From: Proteus vulgaris
GTDB taxonomy: Bacteria > Pseudomonadota > Gammaproteobacteria > Enterobacterales > Enterobacteriaceae
Length of the DNA: 64,000 nucleotides
Direction of reading: 5' to 3'
Assembly (NCBI GenBank): GCA_901472505.1
Contig: LR590468.1
Location: 744,001-808,000, forward strand
This document shows positions 43,238-52,580 of the stretch, piece by piece. The notes beneath the pieces are model-generated. The model did no database searches. It had not been told where the DNA came from and saw only the letters and a list, made by a program, of their open reading frames with translations. Positions within the stretch are counted from its first letter, which is position 1, and each line of letters begins with the position of its first letter. The position numbers and the translations under genes are program-made.

Positions 43238-44569
43238 ATGAATACGCCAAAAGAAAAATTTGTGATAAAAATTGCAGGCTCTCCTTTAGATATCCCTGAA
43301 TTTATCGCATTAAAAGCGGAATTTAATAAACTCAATCATCCTTCTCAGCCTGAGATCAGTTGGACACTTATTGAGTCTCTCTCATTAACGTTATTTAAAA
43401 CTCACGGTATCGACTTGCAAAGTGGTATATATTACACACTTGCTCGCCTTCATATTAATGGGTTGAATGGTTTTACTGAAGGGTGTGAATTGCTTGCCAA
43501 TATTGTGGTGAGTCAATGGGATAACCTTTGGCCTTTCCAATCAAATCATCGATGTGATGTATTAAATTGGTTTAATACCAAAGCGGGTACTTTATTACGG
43601 CAATTAACCTTTTCTCCTTCTGATTTACGTTTAATTTATCGTTCAGAAAGAGCTCTACAATTAATTATTGATCAAATTGCTTATACAGATTGGCCGAAAT
43701 TACCAAAGCTAGAAAATTTACTCTGGTTTTTCCAAAATGTAGCAAAAACATTAGAACAAACAACAAAAAGTACAACACAAAAAAGTAACAATGCTACGGT
43801 TAAGATCCCCCCTATTGTCTATATCAGCCCATCTGATGAGATAAAGGAAAATAATGCGTCTAAACCTAATTCCATCACCGAAGTTGTTTTATATGACGAT
43901 CCTCCTATTGAGAAAAAATCAATAAGTGCAAAAAAAGGGTTTCTTATTGGACTATTCACTAGCAGTGTTATTTTTACTGTTATTGGTGTATCGCTATATT
44001 TGCCGATGCAAAAAGAGTTATCTGCTATTACATCTCAACCTGAAGGTGCCATTACACAGTGGTTATATCAACCGAATATTAGTTCATACGCAAATAACCT
44101 TATTTTAATGGAAAAACAGTCCCCTCTATTTGCCTTAAGAAAATCAGATCATATGCTGGAGGTGGCTAAAAAGCTTTGGCCTAATAATGCTGATCAGTCT
44201 TACGCTACACGACAGTGGCAAAATATCCTCACCACGCGATTAGAAAATACACCGATTGACAGTAGTTGGTCTGATACCAATAAATTAATTCAACAACTTT
44301 CTGACAGAATTGTTCAGCAAGAACGTAATCGAGGAAGCTTTACTCTTTCTTATTTAAAAACAGCCATTTATGAAATCCAAAAAAGCCATAATAAATCAAT
44401 TCCTATTGAGAATAAGCTATATGAATTTTCACAAACAATAAATAAAGAACAGGCTATCTCACCTGCTTTAATTAATAATCTTGATACAGACGTTAATGGA
44501 TTATTAGCACGATATTATTTCCTTCAAAAAGAAGCTGAAGAGTTAGGGTTAAAGCCTTATTCGTATTAA
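43238..44569 (+). CDS. vasL: T6SS TssA-like membrane protein VasL
   Basis: This 443-aa protein has an N-terminal ImpA-type domain (about residues 15-140, with IYYTLARLHINGLNGFTEGCE). A linker, one membrane helix (GFLIGLFTSSVIFTVIGVSLYL, about residues 232-253) and a C-terminal VasL domain follow. It corresponds in position and architecture to VasL, encoded after vasK (tssM) in V. cholerae. Membrane-bound TssA-like proteins of this class are thought to stop or stabilise sheath extension at the distal membrane. That role here is by family analogy. Confidence 0.88.
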   Translation: MNTPKEKFVIKIAGSPLDIPEFIALKAEFNKLNHPSQPEISWTLIESLSLTLFKTHGIDLQSGIYYTLARLHINGLNGFTEGCELLANIVVSQWDNLWPFQSNHRCDVLNWFNTKAGTLLRQLTFSPSDLRLIYRSERALQLIIDQIAYTDWPKLPKLENLLWFFQNVAKTLEQTTKSTTQKSNNATVKIPPIVYISPSDEIKENNASKPNSITEVVLYDDPPIEKKSISAKKGFLIGLFTSSVIFTVIGVSLYLPMQKELSAITSQPEGAITQWLYQPNISSYANNLILMEKQSPLFALRKSDHMLEVAKKLWPNNADQSYATRQWQNILTTRLENTPIDSSWSDTNKLIQQLSDRIVQQERNRGSFTLSYLKTAIYEIQKSHNKSIPIENKLYEFSQTINKEQAISPALINNLDTDVNGLLARYYFLQKEAEELGLKPYSY

Positions 44570-44617
44570 AAATAAAAATCATGACAGATATTATTAAAGG
44601 TTAGATATTAGATTAAT

Positions 44618-46354
44618 ATGAGCGAAATTAAATATTTAAAAGAAAAGCAACATCTACAAAAACTGGCTAAAATCTACGCGCAAAAAAAACCACATTTAGC
44701 AGAAGTCTTAGAGCCAGATGATCCACAAACAAGCTATTTAATGGAAGGATTTGCTTTTCTTTCTGCTCACTTACAAGAAAAAATTGATGATGCCTTTCCT
44801 GAAATTACACTTCCTCTATTACAACGTTTAGGCTCTCAAGCAATCAAAGGGATACCCTCAACATCCATTATTCAAATTAGCTGTGAAAAGGAGATTAATT
44901 ACAGTTATTTTATTCCTAAAAATAGCAGTGCATTAGGTAATAATAACGAGTGTTTTTCAACTTGTCGTGATTTATATATTGAGCCTTATTCTCTTATTGA
45001 GAAAAAAGTGACACACCAACCCAATAAAAGTTGTATTTCTTTAACATTTAAATATCTTGGTAATATCGAGAATATACAATCTTGCTCGCTAAATTTATTT
45101 CTTAGCCCAATCAAGAATATTGCAGATACCTTGTTACTTGGGTTAACACAGCATTTTGACTATATTGAATTAAAACATGCTGATCAAAGTTATCATGGTG
45201 ATAATGCAACTTTTTGTTTTAACTCTCAAATTGGTAAAGATTATCCTATTTTTCCACAATCAGAAAACACACCGAAAGCGCCACAACAATTATTAGAGGG
45301 GTTGTATCTTCCTCATGTTCACCACTTTATTAACTTAGATATTCCAATGATTATCAAGCAGTTAAATTGGGAAAAAAGCACTCAATTTACAATTAATATC
45401 TATTTAAATAAGCAAATTTCGCTAACGAAAGAACAATGTCAAAACTGTTTTTTACTTAACTGCATTCCTACCGTTGATAAAGAGAAAGATCATACAGTTA
45501 TCATTGATTTTCAAGAGAATAAATCATCTTATTTACTGCCTATTCCAAATAACCATTATCTTTCAAGTTTATCTGAAATCATGCTTTCCCTTGAACCGCA
45601 TGAAAAGGAACGTGGTATTTATTGTCATTTTTATTCAATTACAGAGCTAACATCTGCGTCTCGTCTATTACCTCAATATCAAAACTCTCTTTTTTATTCA
45701 TTAACTATCGATAAAGATATTACAGGAAGAACATTCTATACTGTTCATTTTTATGATAACAAAGGTGAAGGACTTATCTCCCCACCTAGTTTGCATTTTT
45801 CTTGTACCTATGTTGGTTTTGAAAAATATAAAGATAACCGTATTGGTATATTAAATGCACATAGTGAGAATATACCTGATAATTTATTACTCACAAATAT
45901 AACACCATTATCAGAATGCTTTCCTCCTATTGTTGATGATAAGTATTATTGGCATTTATTATCACATTATAGTGCTAATGCGTTTATGTTAATGTCTATC
46001 TCAACAATTAAAAATATGCTGAGTGATTATTTAATATATGCAGAGCTAGATAAACAGATCACGAGAAAAATAAAACATTCACTAGAAGGGTGTATTGATT
46101 TAAAGAGTTATACTTATGATTATATCTTAAAAGGGAAACCACATCGTTGCTTATCTTTAACCTTAACTATTGATACTAATTATTTTGAAAATGAAGGAGA
46201 TGCATTTATTTTTGTTTCTCATCTTTATCATTTTTTTCCATTCTGTTTATCAGAGAATATGCTATTAGAAATGAAAATTAAATTTAATGATAATGATAAT
46301 GTAAAATGGTTTTTATCACCCTCTCCATTAAAAGGCTATAAGTCACTCTTATGA
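44618..46354 (+). CDS. Second, divergent TssF-like protein
   Basis: This 578-aa protein is a paralog of the TssF at 27383-29167. Shared landmarks in order are PHLAEVLEPDDPQTSYLMEG (compare VRDPDAARLLDG), AFLSAHLQEKIDDAFPEITLPLLQ and, near the end, DYILKGKPHRCLSLTLTI and ENEGDAFIFVSHLYHFFPFC. Most of the sequence between is poorly conserved. The frame is intact and full length. It is the last gene of the operon, about 50 bp after vasL, and is followed by a terminator. No second tssE, tssG or tssK accompanies it. It may be an alternative wedge subunit, a regulator of baseplate assembly, or a decaying duplicate. Confidence 0.85.
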   Translation: MSEIKYLKEKQHLQKLAKIYAQKKPHLAEVLEPDDPQTSYLMEGFAFLSAHLQEKIDDAFPEITLPLLQRLGSQAIKGIPSTSIIQISCEKEINYSYFIPKNSSALGNNNECFSTCRDLYIEPYSLIEKKVTHQPNKSCISLTFKYLGNIENIQSCSLNLFLSPIKNIADTLLLGLTQHFDYIELKHADQSYHGDNATFCFNSQIGKDYPIFPQSENTPKAPQQLLEGLYLPHVHHFINLDIPMIIKQLNWEKSTQFTINIYLNKQISLTKEQCQNCFLLNCIPTVDKEKDHTVIIDFQENKSSYLLPIPNNHYLSSLSEIMLSLEPHEKERGIYCHFYSITELTSASRLLPQYQNSLFYSLTIDKDITGRTFYTVHFYDNKGEGLISPPSLHFSCTYVGFEKYKDNRIGILNAHSENIPDNLLLTNITPLSECFPPIVDDKYYWHLLSHYSANAFMLMSISTIKNMLSDYLIYAELDKQITRKIKHSLEGCIDLKSYTYDYILKGKPHRCLSLTLTIDTNYFENEGDAFIFVSHLYHFFPFCLSENMLLEMKIKFNDNDNVKWFLSPSPLKGYKSLL

Positions 46355-46363
46355 TTATAAAGG

Positions 46364-46385
46364 GCTCCTAATGGAGCTTTTTTTT
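46364..46385 (+). terminator. Terminator of the T6SS operon
   Basis: GCTCC (46364-46368) pairs with GGAGC (46373-46377) around a TAAT loop, followed by a T8 run (46378-46385). It begins 10 bp after the last operon gene. Confidence 0.88.
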
Positions 46386-46886
46386 AAATTTCTTTTCTAG
46401 TTTAGAATTACTTAATATATCATAAAAATTTTACATTTTTATCGAATAAGATAAAACAGCTACAATAGCCTTATTACATCAATATCATAAAAAATCATTT
46501 TTAAAATCAACTTGGTAAGCTAATTAATTGAGAAGTAAGTTAGACAAATGAATACGATTTTATGATAAAAAATAACCCTTTAAAGGATTTAACTTATTTT
46601 TACCTATATCTCTCTTAACGCCCCTCATCAAAAAAGGATCTTCATTTCTGAGCAAACGCTAATTAACTCATATTATTCTTAATTAACACTCTTATTTCGT
46701 CATCAACAAACAAAAATACTAATAAATACTAATGTAATTTATCTAATTATTTGATTTAGGTAAAACGGTTTAAATCTTTTAATAAGTAAAAATTGATAGT
46801 CACCAGCTATCAATAATCTATTTTTGATCGCCTATATCGATCTTTAAGTATTTTTACTGTAATATCACTTAAAAAGAGGAATTAAT
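46386..46886. other. AT-rich intergenic region
   Basis: This region of 500 bp holds no convincing reading frame, repeat or RNA gene. It contains the promoter of the MrpJ-like gene. AGAGGAA lies eight bases upstream of that ATG. Confidence 0.5.
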
Positions 46887-47195
46887 ATGAATTCAGTTAA
46901 TATTGTTGTAGCTCAGAGAATTAAACAAAAAAGAAAGCAGTTAAAAATAACAGGTGTTGAGATGGGACGCAGACTTGGTATGAGTCAACAACACTATTCA
47001 CGCTTGGAAAATGGCCATATAAAAATAACCGTCGATCAGCTAATTACCATTGCCCTAATATTAGGAGTTTCTCCTCAAAGTTTATTGCTTCATTCCGAAA
47101 TAATGTCCCCCATGATAAAAACATGGTCTGAAACAGTTTTATCATCAAGAGATATTGTTATATCAAGAGATAGGAAGCGTCGTAGCCTAAAATAA
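46887..47195 (+). CDS. MrpJ-like XRE-type regulator
   Basis: This 102-aa helix-turn-helix protein carries IKQKRKQLKITGVEMGRRLG and SQQHYSRLENGHIKITVDQL in its XRE domain (residues 10-65), with a basic tail ending RDRKRRSLK. It is clearly related to the product at 20159-20452, and the pair flank the T6SS. MrpJ-family proteins act in Proteus as regulators of motility and fimbriae, and MrpJ has been reported to influence T6SS in P. mirabilis. Control of this operon is inferred, not shown. Confidence 0.85.
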   Translation: MNSVNIVVAQRIKQKRKQLKITGVEMGRRLGMSQQHYSRLENGHIKITVDQLITIALILGVSPQSLLLHSEIMSPMIKTWSETVLSSRDIVISRDRKRRSLK

Positions 47196-47929
47196 AAAAT
47201 ATTAATATTATTATACACTATCTAGCCTAATACTTATTAATATACCTTAGTTAAAAGAAAATCATTTTTTCTTATTTTATCAAATTTATATTATTTTAAT
47301 AAATCAATCGATTGATTTATTGTTAAAATAAATAACCAGTTGTTAACTTTTTTGAAAATTAATATTTAGATAGAACTCGTGCAATATTGGGTAATATTTT
47401 GTTGTCTTCTCTTATCAAATAAATAACTATTCTTCTGATAATCAATCATCAACCTCTTCAAGTTTAATATACTCATTATAATAATAAATAATTTCTAATA
47501 AAAAACTCATTTTGCAAGGTTAACGAAATTACCCAGTACAACTAAATATAAATATAAACTTAATAATATTAATCAACTCCATATAAATAAGATTATTTCA
47601 ACACTTCACTTTATTAAAATATATTCTATAATTTTTTACTTACCTATAAATTATAATCACGAAAATCTTAAATTTAATAAAGTGTAACTACTTGAGTATT
47701 CCAATTCATTACCATCGTTTTAAATTCGGGATCATTCTCGATTATTCATATTAGTATCATCATAAAATGTCATATTCAATTTTATTTTTTTACCATAAAT
47801 TTTAATGTAATATAGCTCTAGTAAAGCTTTTTTAACTTATTTTATTGCTATTTTACTCTTTCTAGTTACTAATCAAGCTAACATAATGAAAATTAAATCA
47901 TTATTATCACTTACCAATAGGAATATATA
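47196..47929. other. AT-rich intergenic region
   Basis: About 730 bp of very AT-rich sequence holds no convincing reading frame or structural RNA. Its base composition, lower in GC than the core genes to the right, fits horizontally acquired or silenced DNA. Confidence 0.45.
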
Positions 47930-48823
47930 ATGAAATTTTTATATCTAAAATCATTTTTCTTGTTTTACACATTGTATGCATGTAATGCTTATAGCGATGA
48001 AAATCTAAATGCGGGTTATGCAAAATTACTTGCTCTTTCATTGACTAATGATATTAACGCATCAAAACTAAACTCAGATGGACTTAGCTATAATAAATAT
48101 TCTTTACCTTATGAATTCAAAAATCTTTATGTAACAAAAAATTACTTCTTATCTATGAAGTTAAATGGTAACTATCTTAAAATTAAATCCTCACCAACCA
48201 ATATTGACCCCTTAGGTAACTTGCGTGCTCAGTGGGATATTTTTAGCCTCTCTGCTGCACCAAAAATCATCTATCCAATAAATGAAAAATTTAGATTAGA
48301 GAATGAATTAGAATTTGGTTATTCAAATATGAATAATAAATCTTCATTTCATGGTAATGAAAAAATGAAAGAAATATTGCGTGATGAAGGTTTATTAGAT
48401 TGGAGTATAAATACATTTCATATAACACCAAAATTTGGGCTGAGAAATACGAATAAATTAAATAATAATGATGAGTTTAATATATATGGCCATGTATCAT
48501 ATATGTTTACAAATAGCGTTGGCAACGAAAAAAAACTAAACGTTAATAATAATACAGGGACATGGTCTATTGGTGGTGAATATATTATGACTGATTTAAT
48601 TAACTTAAATGGTATGAATTTTAATTTAATCTTATCCAATGACATCGGTGGGTTCTATGGGAAAGACTATAGAGAATTATCTTTTGGTTTTATTAACAAT
48701 ACTTCATTAGCATTAGAAACTCCTATTAAATTTTACGATAACCAAGTAAAAATAAAAGCAGGGATTGGCTATCTATCAAGCGACAATGCTCATGGTATCG
48801 CTCTCACATTGGGGATCAGGTAG
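47930..48823 (+). CDS. Lone outer-membrane beta-barrel protein (autotransporter-barrel-like)
   Basis: This 297-aa protein has a signal peptide (LKSFFLFYTLYACNAYS). It then shows repeated alternating amphipathic strands typical of an outer-membrane barrel: FRLENELEFGYS, FHITPKFGLR, EFNIYGHVSYMF, TWSIGGEYIM, VKIKAGIGYLS, ending ALTLGIR. It looks like the barrel of an autotransporter without passenger domain, known as the solitary autotransporter-barrel type. The substrate or function is unknown. It stands alone with AT-rich DNA on its upstream side. Confidence 0.7.
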   Translation: MKFLYLKSFFLFYTLYACNAYSDENLNAGYAKLLALSLTNDINASKLNSDGLSYNKYSLPYEFKNLYVTKNYFLSMKLNGNYLKIKSSPTNIDPLGNLRAQWDIFSLSAAPKIIYPINEKFRLENELEFGYSNMNNKSSFHGNEKMKEILRDEGLLDWSINTFHITPKFGLRNTNKLNNNDEFNIYGHVSYMFTNSVGNEKKLNVNNNTGTWSIGGEYIMTDLINLNGMNFNLILSNDIGGFYGKDYRELSFGFINNTSLALETPIKFYDNQVKIKAGIGYLSSDNAHGIALTLGIR

Positions 48824-49107
48824 ATCTAAGTTCCAATAGATATGAATAGATATCGGAATACTGTAGATCCTGACTAAGGCTGATTTTATAAGGGCTTTAT
48901 GGATAATGCTTGTCATTAAAATATTTGAAAATAGTACACTCTATCAAAACGTTTTATTACTCTGATATTTATTTATGAAAATAAGTTATTTTCTTTAATT
49001 CTGGAAATTAAAATGGAAAGGAACACCCGAGATCGATCAACCAAAACATTATCGGGCGCCCCTAATTACACAACGATCCTAATGAATAAGATCAAAATGG
49101 TTATTTA

Positions 49108-50250
49108 TCAAATAGCGTTTAGTTCACTCTGCGCATTCTTCATCAACTCAAAAACAAAGGGTACCGAATGACGCAAAGAAACATTGTATACATCCAAATG
49201 CCCAATATTAGGATATTCATATACCTTTACATCTGTTCCTGCGTCCAATACATCCTTTGCAAACTCTTGTTGCCAACAAGTTAATACGTGAATATCCTCT
49301 AAACCAATTCCAATCAATATGGGCTTATCAATAAGAAGCTTTCTATAATTTAGGCTTGAAGATTCTTGTTCTAGCAGTTCTTTAAATTTAGGCTTTAAAC
49401 TATTAACACCATTAAGTTTATTATCCATAATTAACTGACTTAATGGACTAAGACAAAGCGTTTTCGCTTTTTCAACATAGGGAATAGCTTGTTCTTGGAA
49501 GTAATCGCCTACTTTTAAGTCTGGGTTTTTATCAGAGGCAGAAAGATATAAGTACATCGCATAAGGTAGTTTTCTATCACCTTCCTCACGGATATCATCG
49601 CTAACAAAATTTTCGAGTAAATTGTCACTAAAGTAAGGTGTTCCTGTCATTACTACACCCAATACATTTAACTCTGGCGCATATTCAGGTTGATAACCTA
49701 TCGATGCAAATGCTGCGTGAGCACCTTGAGAATGACCGATAAAAATAATGTTATTACTCAATGGAAATACTTTAAGGGCCGCTTTTATACTATCTAAAGA
49801 ACTCCATGCCGTCGCCCTTTCATCCATATAATGATGCAATCCAGATGAACCTAATCCCGGGTAATCAGGAGCAACTATTGCAAATCCAAGTGATAGCCAA
49901 GTATTTAAATATTGAGTGACACGGCTATTTTTAGGCGTCAATGAAGGGGCACAAGTCGGAGCAATCCCTACAGTACCATGGTTCCAAACAATTACGGGCC
50001 ATCCGTTTTCAGGAGCCTGGCTTTTAGGTATGAAAACAGTACCAGTATCTTCACGGATAATCTCACCATGCACACTATCACAAGAAGTATAAGAAACTTT
50101 GTATTGCTCAAAGGCCTCACTTAATCCCAAATCTGGCTCCAGCACTTGCCTATGAGTAATGACTCCCGTCTCATTAGAGAGATTTACATTAACTGTGCTA
50201 TCCGTAGAGAATAAAGAGGCAGATGATGATGTTTTATTACAGTCATTCAT
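49108..50250 (-). CDS. Alpha/beta hydrolase, secretory-lipase-like
   Basis: This 380-aa hydrolase has the nucleophile elbow IGHSQG with Ser174 and an upstream oxyanion-hole region VIVWNHGTVG. A plausible acid and base lie near GLEDIHV and PNIGHLDVY at the C-terminus. The overall pattern (NHGTVGIAPTCAPS, APDYPGLG) resembles the LIP/secretory lipase group. No signal peptide is visible, so it is either cytoplasmic or exported by another route. The ATG has AAGGA upstream. It lies alone between the barrel gene and argU, in accessory DNA. Confidence 0.82.
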   Translation of the reverse strand: MNDCNKTSSSASLFSTDSTVNVNLSNETGVITHRQVLEPDLGLSEAFEQYKVSYTSCDSVHGEIIREDTGTVFIPKSQAPENGWPVIVWNHGTVGIAPTCAPSLTPKNSRVTQYLNTWLSLGFAIVAPDYPGLGSSGLHHYMDERATAWSSLDSIKAALKVFPLSNNIIFIGHSQGAHAAFASIGYQPEYAPELNVLGVVMTGTPYFSDNLLENFVSDDIREEGDRKLPYAMYLYLSASDKNPDLKVGDYFQEQAIPYVEKAKTLCLSPLSQLIMDNKLNGVNSLKPKFKELLEQESSSLNYRKLLIDKPILIGIGLEDIHVLTCWQQEFAKDVLDAGTDVKVYEYPNIGHLDVYNVSLRHSVPFVFELMKNAQSELNAI

Positions 50251-50375
50251 ATATATTTCCTTATATTATTGATGAATTTCTAATTCCATTTAATGCCATT
50301 AAACTTACAATTAACGTGTTAATTCAAGGTAAGCATTTGCTTTTTCACTTAGCCATTGGCTAAATTCAGATAACA

Positions 50376-50398
50376 AAAAACCCCGCCGAAGCGAGGTC
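50376..50398 (-). terminator. Terminator for the argU transcript
   Basis: Reading the minus strand, CCTCGC and GCGGGG pair around a TTCG tetraloop (50383-50398), with a T6 run downstream (50376-50382). It points away from argU. The integrase scrap lies between the tRNA and this terminator. Confidence 0.8.
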
Positions 50399-50496
50399 TT
50401 GATAAAATCAAATAGTGGGCTAAATGATAAATAGCCCACTATTTAAAGAGAGTAGTCTAATCTTATTCAAAGCGCAATCACTTTACTGTTTATATA

Positions 50497-50618
50497 AACA
50501 GTTATCTCGTATAGAGATGGTAAGCAAGTATACTCACTTGGCGCGGAACCATTTAACAGAACATGCACGTAAAATTGATGACGTTTTAATAAAAACGACA
50601 CAAATACGTCCCACTTAA
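50497..50618 (+). pseudogene. C-terminal remnant of a tyrosine integrase
   Basis: The frame contains [19 protein letters not shown], matching the C-terminal signature of phage/island integrases (consensus MVxRYxHLxPxHLxEHA). The catalytic tyrosine is at 50529-50531. The upstream Arg-His-Arg catalytic region is missing, so this is only the last 35-40 codons. It abuts the 3' end of tRNA-Arg(TCT), a classic integration site; argU hosts DLP12 in E. coli. It shows that an integrative element used this site. Confidence 0.75.
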
Positions 50619-50662
50619 GAAAAATAGTAAATTTGAAATGAATGTAACCAATTGATTTTAAA

Positions 50663-50739
50663 TGGTACGCCCTACAGGATTCGAACCTGTGACCTACGGC
50701 TTAGAAGGCCGTTGCTCTATCCAACTGAGCTAAGGGCGC
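50663..50739 (-). tRNA. argU: tRNA-Arg (anticodon TCT)
   Basis: The minus strand gives a 77-nt cloverleaf starting GCGCCCTTAGCTCAG, with anticodon TCT in CCTTCTAAG, the T-arm GGTTCGAATCC and an encoded CCA end. The acceptor stem pairs GCGCCCT with AGGGCGT (one G-U). It corresponds to argU of E. coli, which is also close to folD. An integrase remnant lies beyond its 3' end. Confidence 0.97.
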
Positions 50740-50929
50740 CTAGAAGAGATTAGACGTCAGCAATCACTGCTGATAACGGGTGTGAATTATACGTTCAACA
50801 TTCTGAGAGTCAACGATTTTTCAACCCTCTCAAACTATATGGTCAAAATATGGCAAGTATTCGACTGACAGATTGCTCTTGATCTGACAAAATAGAGCGA
50901 TACCGTAATTGAATAATTTGGATGTATAG

Positions 50930-51802
50930 ATGTCAGCAAGAATTATAGATGGGAAATCGATTGCGCAGACCATCAGAAGCGAAGTGGCAGAAAAAGTAAA
51001 ACAACGTATTAATGCAGGAAAACGAGCACCTGGCTTAGCTGTTATTTTAGTGGGTGATAACCCAGCATCACAGATTTATGTCGGAAGTAAGCGCCGTGCT
51101 TGTGATGAAGTTGGTTTTATATCTCGCTCTTATGATTTACCAGACACTACCAGTGAAGCGGATTTATTAAACCTTATCGACCAGCTTAATGAAGATAACT
51201 CCATTGATGGTATTCTCGTCCAACTCCCCTTACCTGCTGGAATTGATAATGTTAAGGTGTTAGAACGCATTCACCCTGATAAAGATGTGGATGGTTTTCA
51301 TCCCTATAATATCGGTCGTCTATGCCAGCGAGCACCAAAATTACGCCCTTGTACACCTCGTGGTATTGTCACACTGCTAGAGCGTTGCAATATTCCGATG
51401 AATGGTTTAAATGCCGTTATCATTGGTGCATCAAACATTGTGGGTCGCCCAATGAGCTTAGAGCTCTTACTCGCAGGCTGTACAACAACCGTTACTCATC
51501 GTTTTACTAAAGATTTGCGTTTTCATGTTGAACACGCTGATTTAGTCGTTGTCGCGGTAGGTAAACCTAATTTTATTCCCGGTGAGTGGATTAAACCTGG
51601 AGCCATTGTCATTGATGTCGGTATTAACCGTCTTGAAAATGGTAAAGTAGTGGGAGACGTTGAATTTGAAGCTGCATCACAACGTGCAGGTTGGATTTCA
51701 CCCGTACCTGGAGGTGTCGGCCCAATGACAGTCGCCACACTGATTCAAAATACTTTACAAGCATGTGAAGAATATCACGACCCTGAAATAGGAAATAACT
51801 AA
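50930..51802 (+). CDS. folD: Methylenetetrahydrofolate dehydrogenase/cyclohydrolase FolD
   Basis: This bifunctional enzyme interconverts 5,10-methylene-, methenyl- and 10-formyl-tetrahydrofolate. The 290-aa protein has [14 protein letters not shown] (catalytic Lys), [21 protein letters not shown], the NADP-binding [10 protein letters not shown] and [15 protein letters not shown] [15 protein letters not shown]. Full length. It is followed by ybcJ after three bases. Confidence 0.98.
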   Translation: MSARIIDGKSIAQTIRSEVAEKVKQRINAGKRAPGLAVILVGDNPASQIYVGSKRRACDEVGFISRSYDLPDTTSEADLLNLIDQLNEDNSIDGILVQLPLPAGIDNVKVLERIHPDKDVDGFHPYNIGRLCQRAPKLRPCTPRGIVTLLERCNIPMNGLNAVIIGASNIVGRPMSLELLLAGCTTTVTHRFTKDLRFHVEHADLVVVAVGKPNFIPGEWIKPGAIVIDVGINRLENGKVVGDVEFEAASQRAGWISPVPGGVGPMTVATLIQNTLQACEEYHDPEIGNN

Positions 51803-51805
51803 TCA

Positions 51806-52018
51806 ATGGAAACATTTCAATTAGATGGACACGACTATGTTGAGCTTTGTGATCTATTAAAACTTCAAGGTTGGACTGAAAGTGGAGCGGCAGCTAAAAT
51901 TGTCATTGCTGAAGGATTAGTTAGCGTTGATGGTGTAGTTGAAACACGTAAACGCTGTAAAATTATGGATGGGAAAGTGGTCACCTTTGGTGAATTCTCA
52001 GTTAGTGTCAGCAAATAA
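51806..52018 (+). CDS. ybcJ: S4-domain RNA-binding protein YbcJ
   Basis: This 70-aa S4-like protein has the motif QGWTESGAAAKIVIAEGLVSV followed by VETRKRCKIMDGKVV. It matches E. coli YbcJ in size and pattern. YbcJ-type proteins bind RNA, but their cellular target is unclear. It is directly downstream of folD, as in other Enterobacterales, and is followed by a terminator. Confidence 0.93.
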   Translation: METFQLDGHDYVELCDLLKLQGWTESGAAAKIVIAEGLVSVDGVVETRKRCKIMDGKVVTFGEFSVSVSK

Positions 52019-52041
52019 TCAGCAAATCCATTAATATTAAA

Positions 52042-52071
52042 AGCGTTACGACTCTAAGTGACGCTTTTTTT
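52042..52071 (+). terminator. Terminator after folD-ybcJ
   Basis: AGCGTTAC (52042-52049) pairs with GTGACGCT (52058-52065), then a T-run. It lies 23 bp past ybcJ. Confidence 0.85.
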
Positions 52072-52465
52072 TCTTTTTACTACTTTTTCTCTTTATTCTT
52101 CTTTTTTCCTCTACTTTTCTTTATTTAATCCTGTTTTTTTAAAAAAAGACAATCACAACCAATTGAATTAAAAGAAAATCAATAAATTTAGTTTAGTTTA
52201 ATTAAATTTAGATCATCATTTTTTGGCTTATCTCTTGATATAATCTCTCACAGATCTTCAGCATATTATACATTTGATCAAGATATAGATAAAAAAAGAT
52301 AATGTAAGTTATTATTATATATATAGATAACACTTTTAAACTATTACTGTAAAACTTCAGCAACAAACCTTTTTGTTGACATTTTTTACTCATTTATTCA
52401 TGTTTAAATGCACTAAAACGTGATTTAGATCTAATTTATTTCTACTTTCATTAGGCAAAAGAAGA
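52072..52465. other. Intergenic region upstream of the fru promoter
   Basis: About 390 bp of AT-rich sequence contains pyrimidine-rich and A-rich tracts and no gene I can support. The small minus-strand frame near 52208-52393 has no ribosome binding site. This is the stretch before the Cra-controlled fruK promoter. Confidence 0.45.
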
Positions 52466-52506
52466 TTGTTTGTACTAAATTACACGTTATAATTTGAAAC
52501 GATTCA
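52466..52506 (+). promoter_or_regulatory. fruK promoter with Cra (FruR) operator
   Basis: A -35-like TTGTTT (52466-52471) and a -10 TATAAT (52488-52493) are spaced by 16 bp. Directly after lies TGAAACGATTCA (52495-52506), which matches the Cra operator consensus (TGAAWCGNTTCA). Such a position would block transcription when Cra is bound and release it with fructose-1-phosphate. Confidence 0.8.
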
Positions 52507-52580
52507 GCCTAATGATACGATTTTAGTTGTTATTTTGTGATATTTAGGTCTTTTTTGCCCTTTATCTAACAGGAGATTTT

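Larger units (their letters stand above)
50251..50662. other. Region between the hydrolase gene and argU
   Basis: This stretch contains the hydrolase promoter, the argU terminator (50378-50398) and the integrase remnant (about 50497-50618). I found no duplicated tRNA 3' end that would define an attachment-site pair. Confidence 0.5.

Noticed and set aside
52208-52393. A 61-codon minus-strand frame with a hydrophobic middle
   Set aside because: It has no Shine-Dalgarno, lies in AT-rich sequence before the fru promoter, and resembles nothing. A chance frame is more likely.
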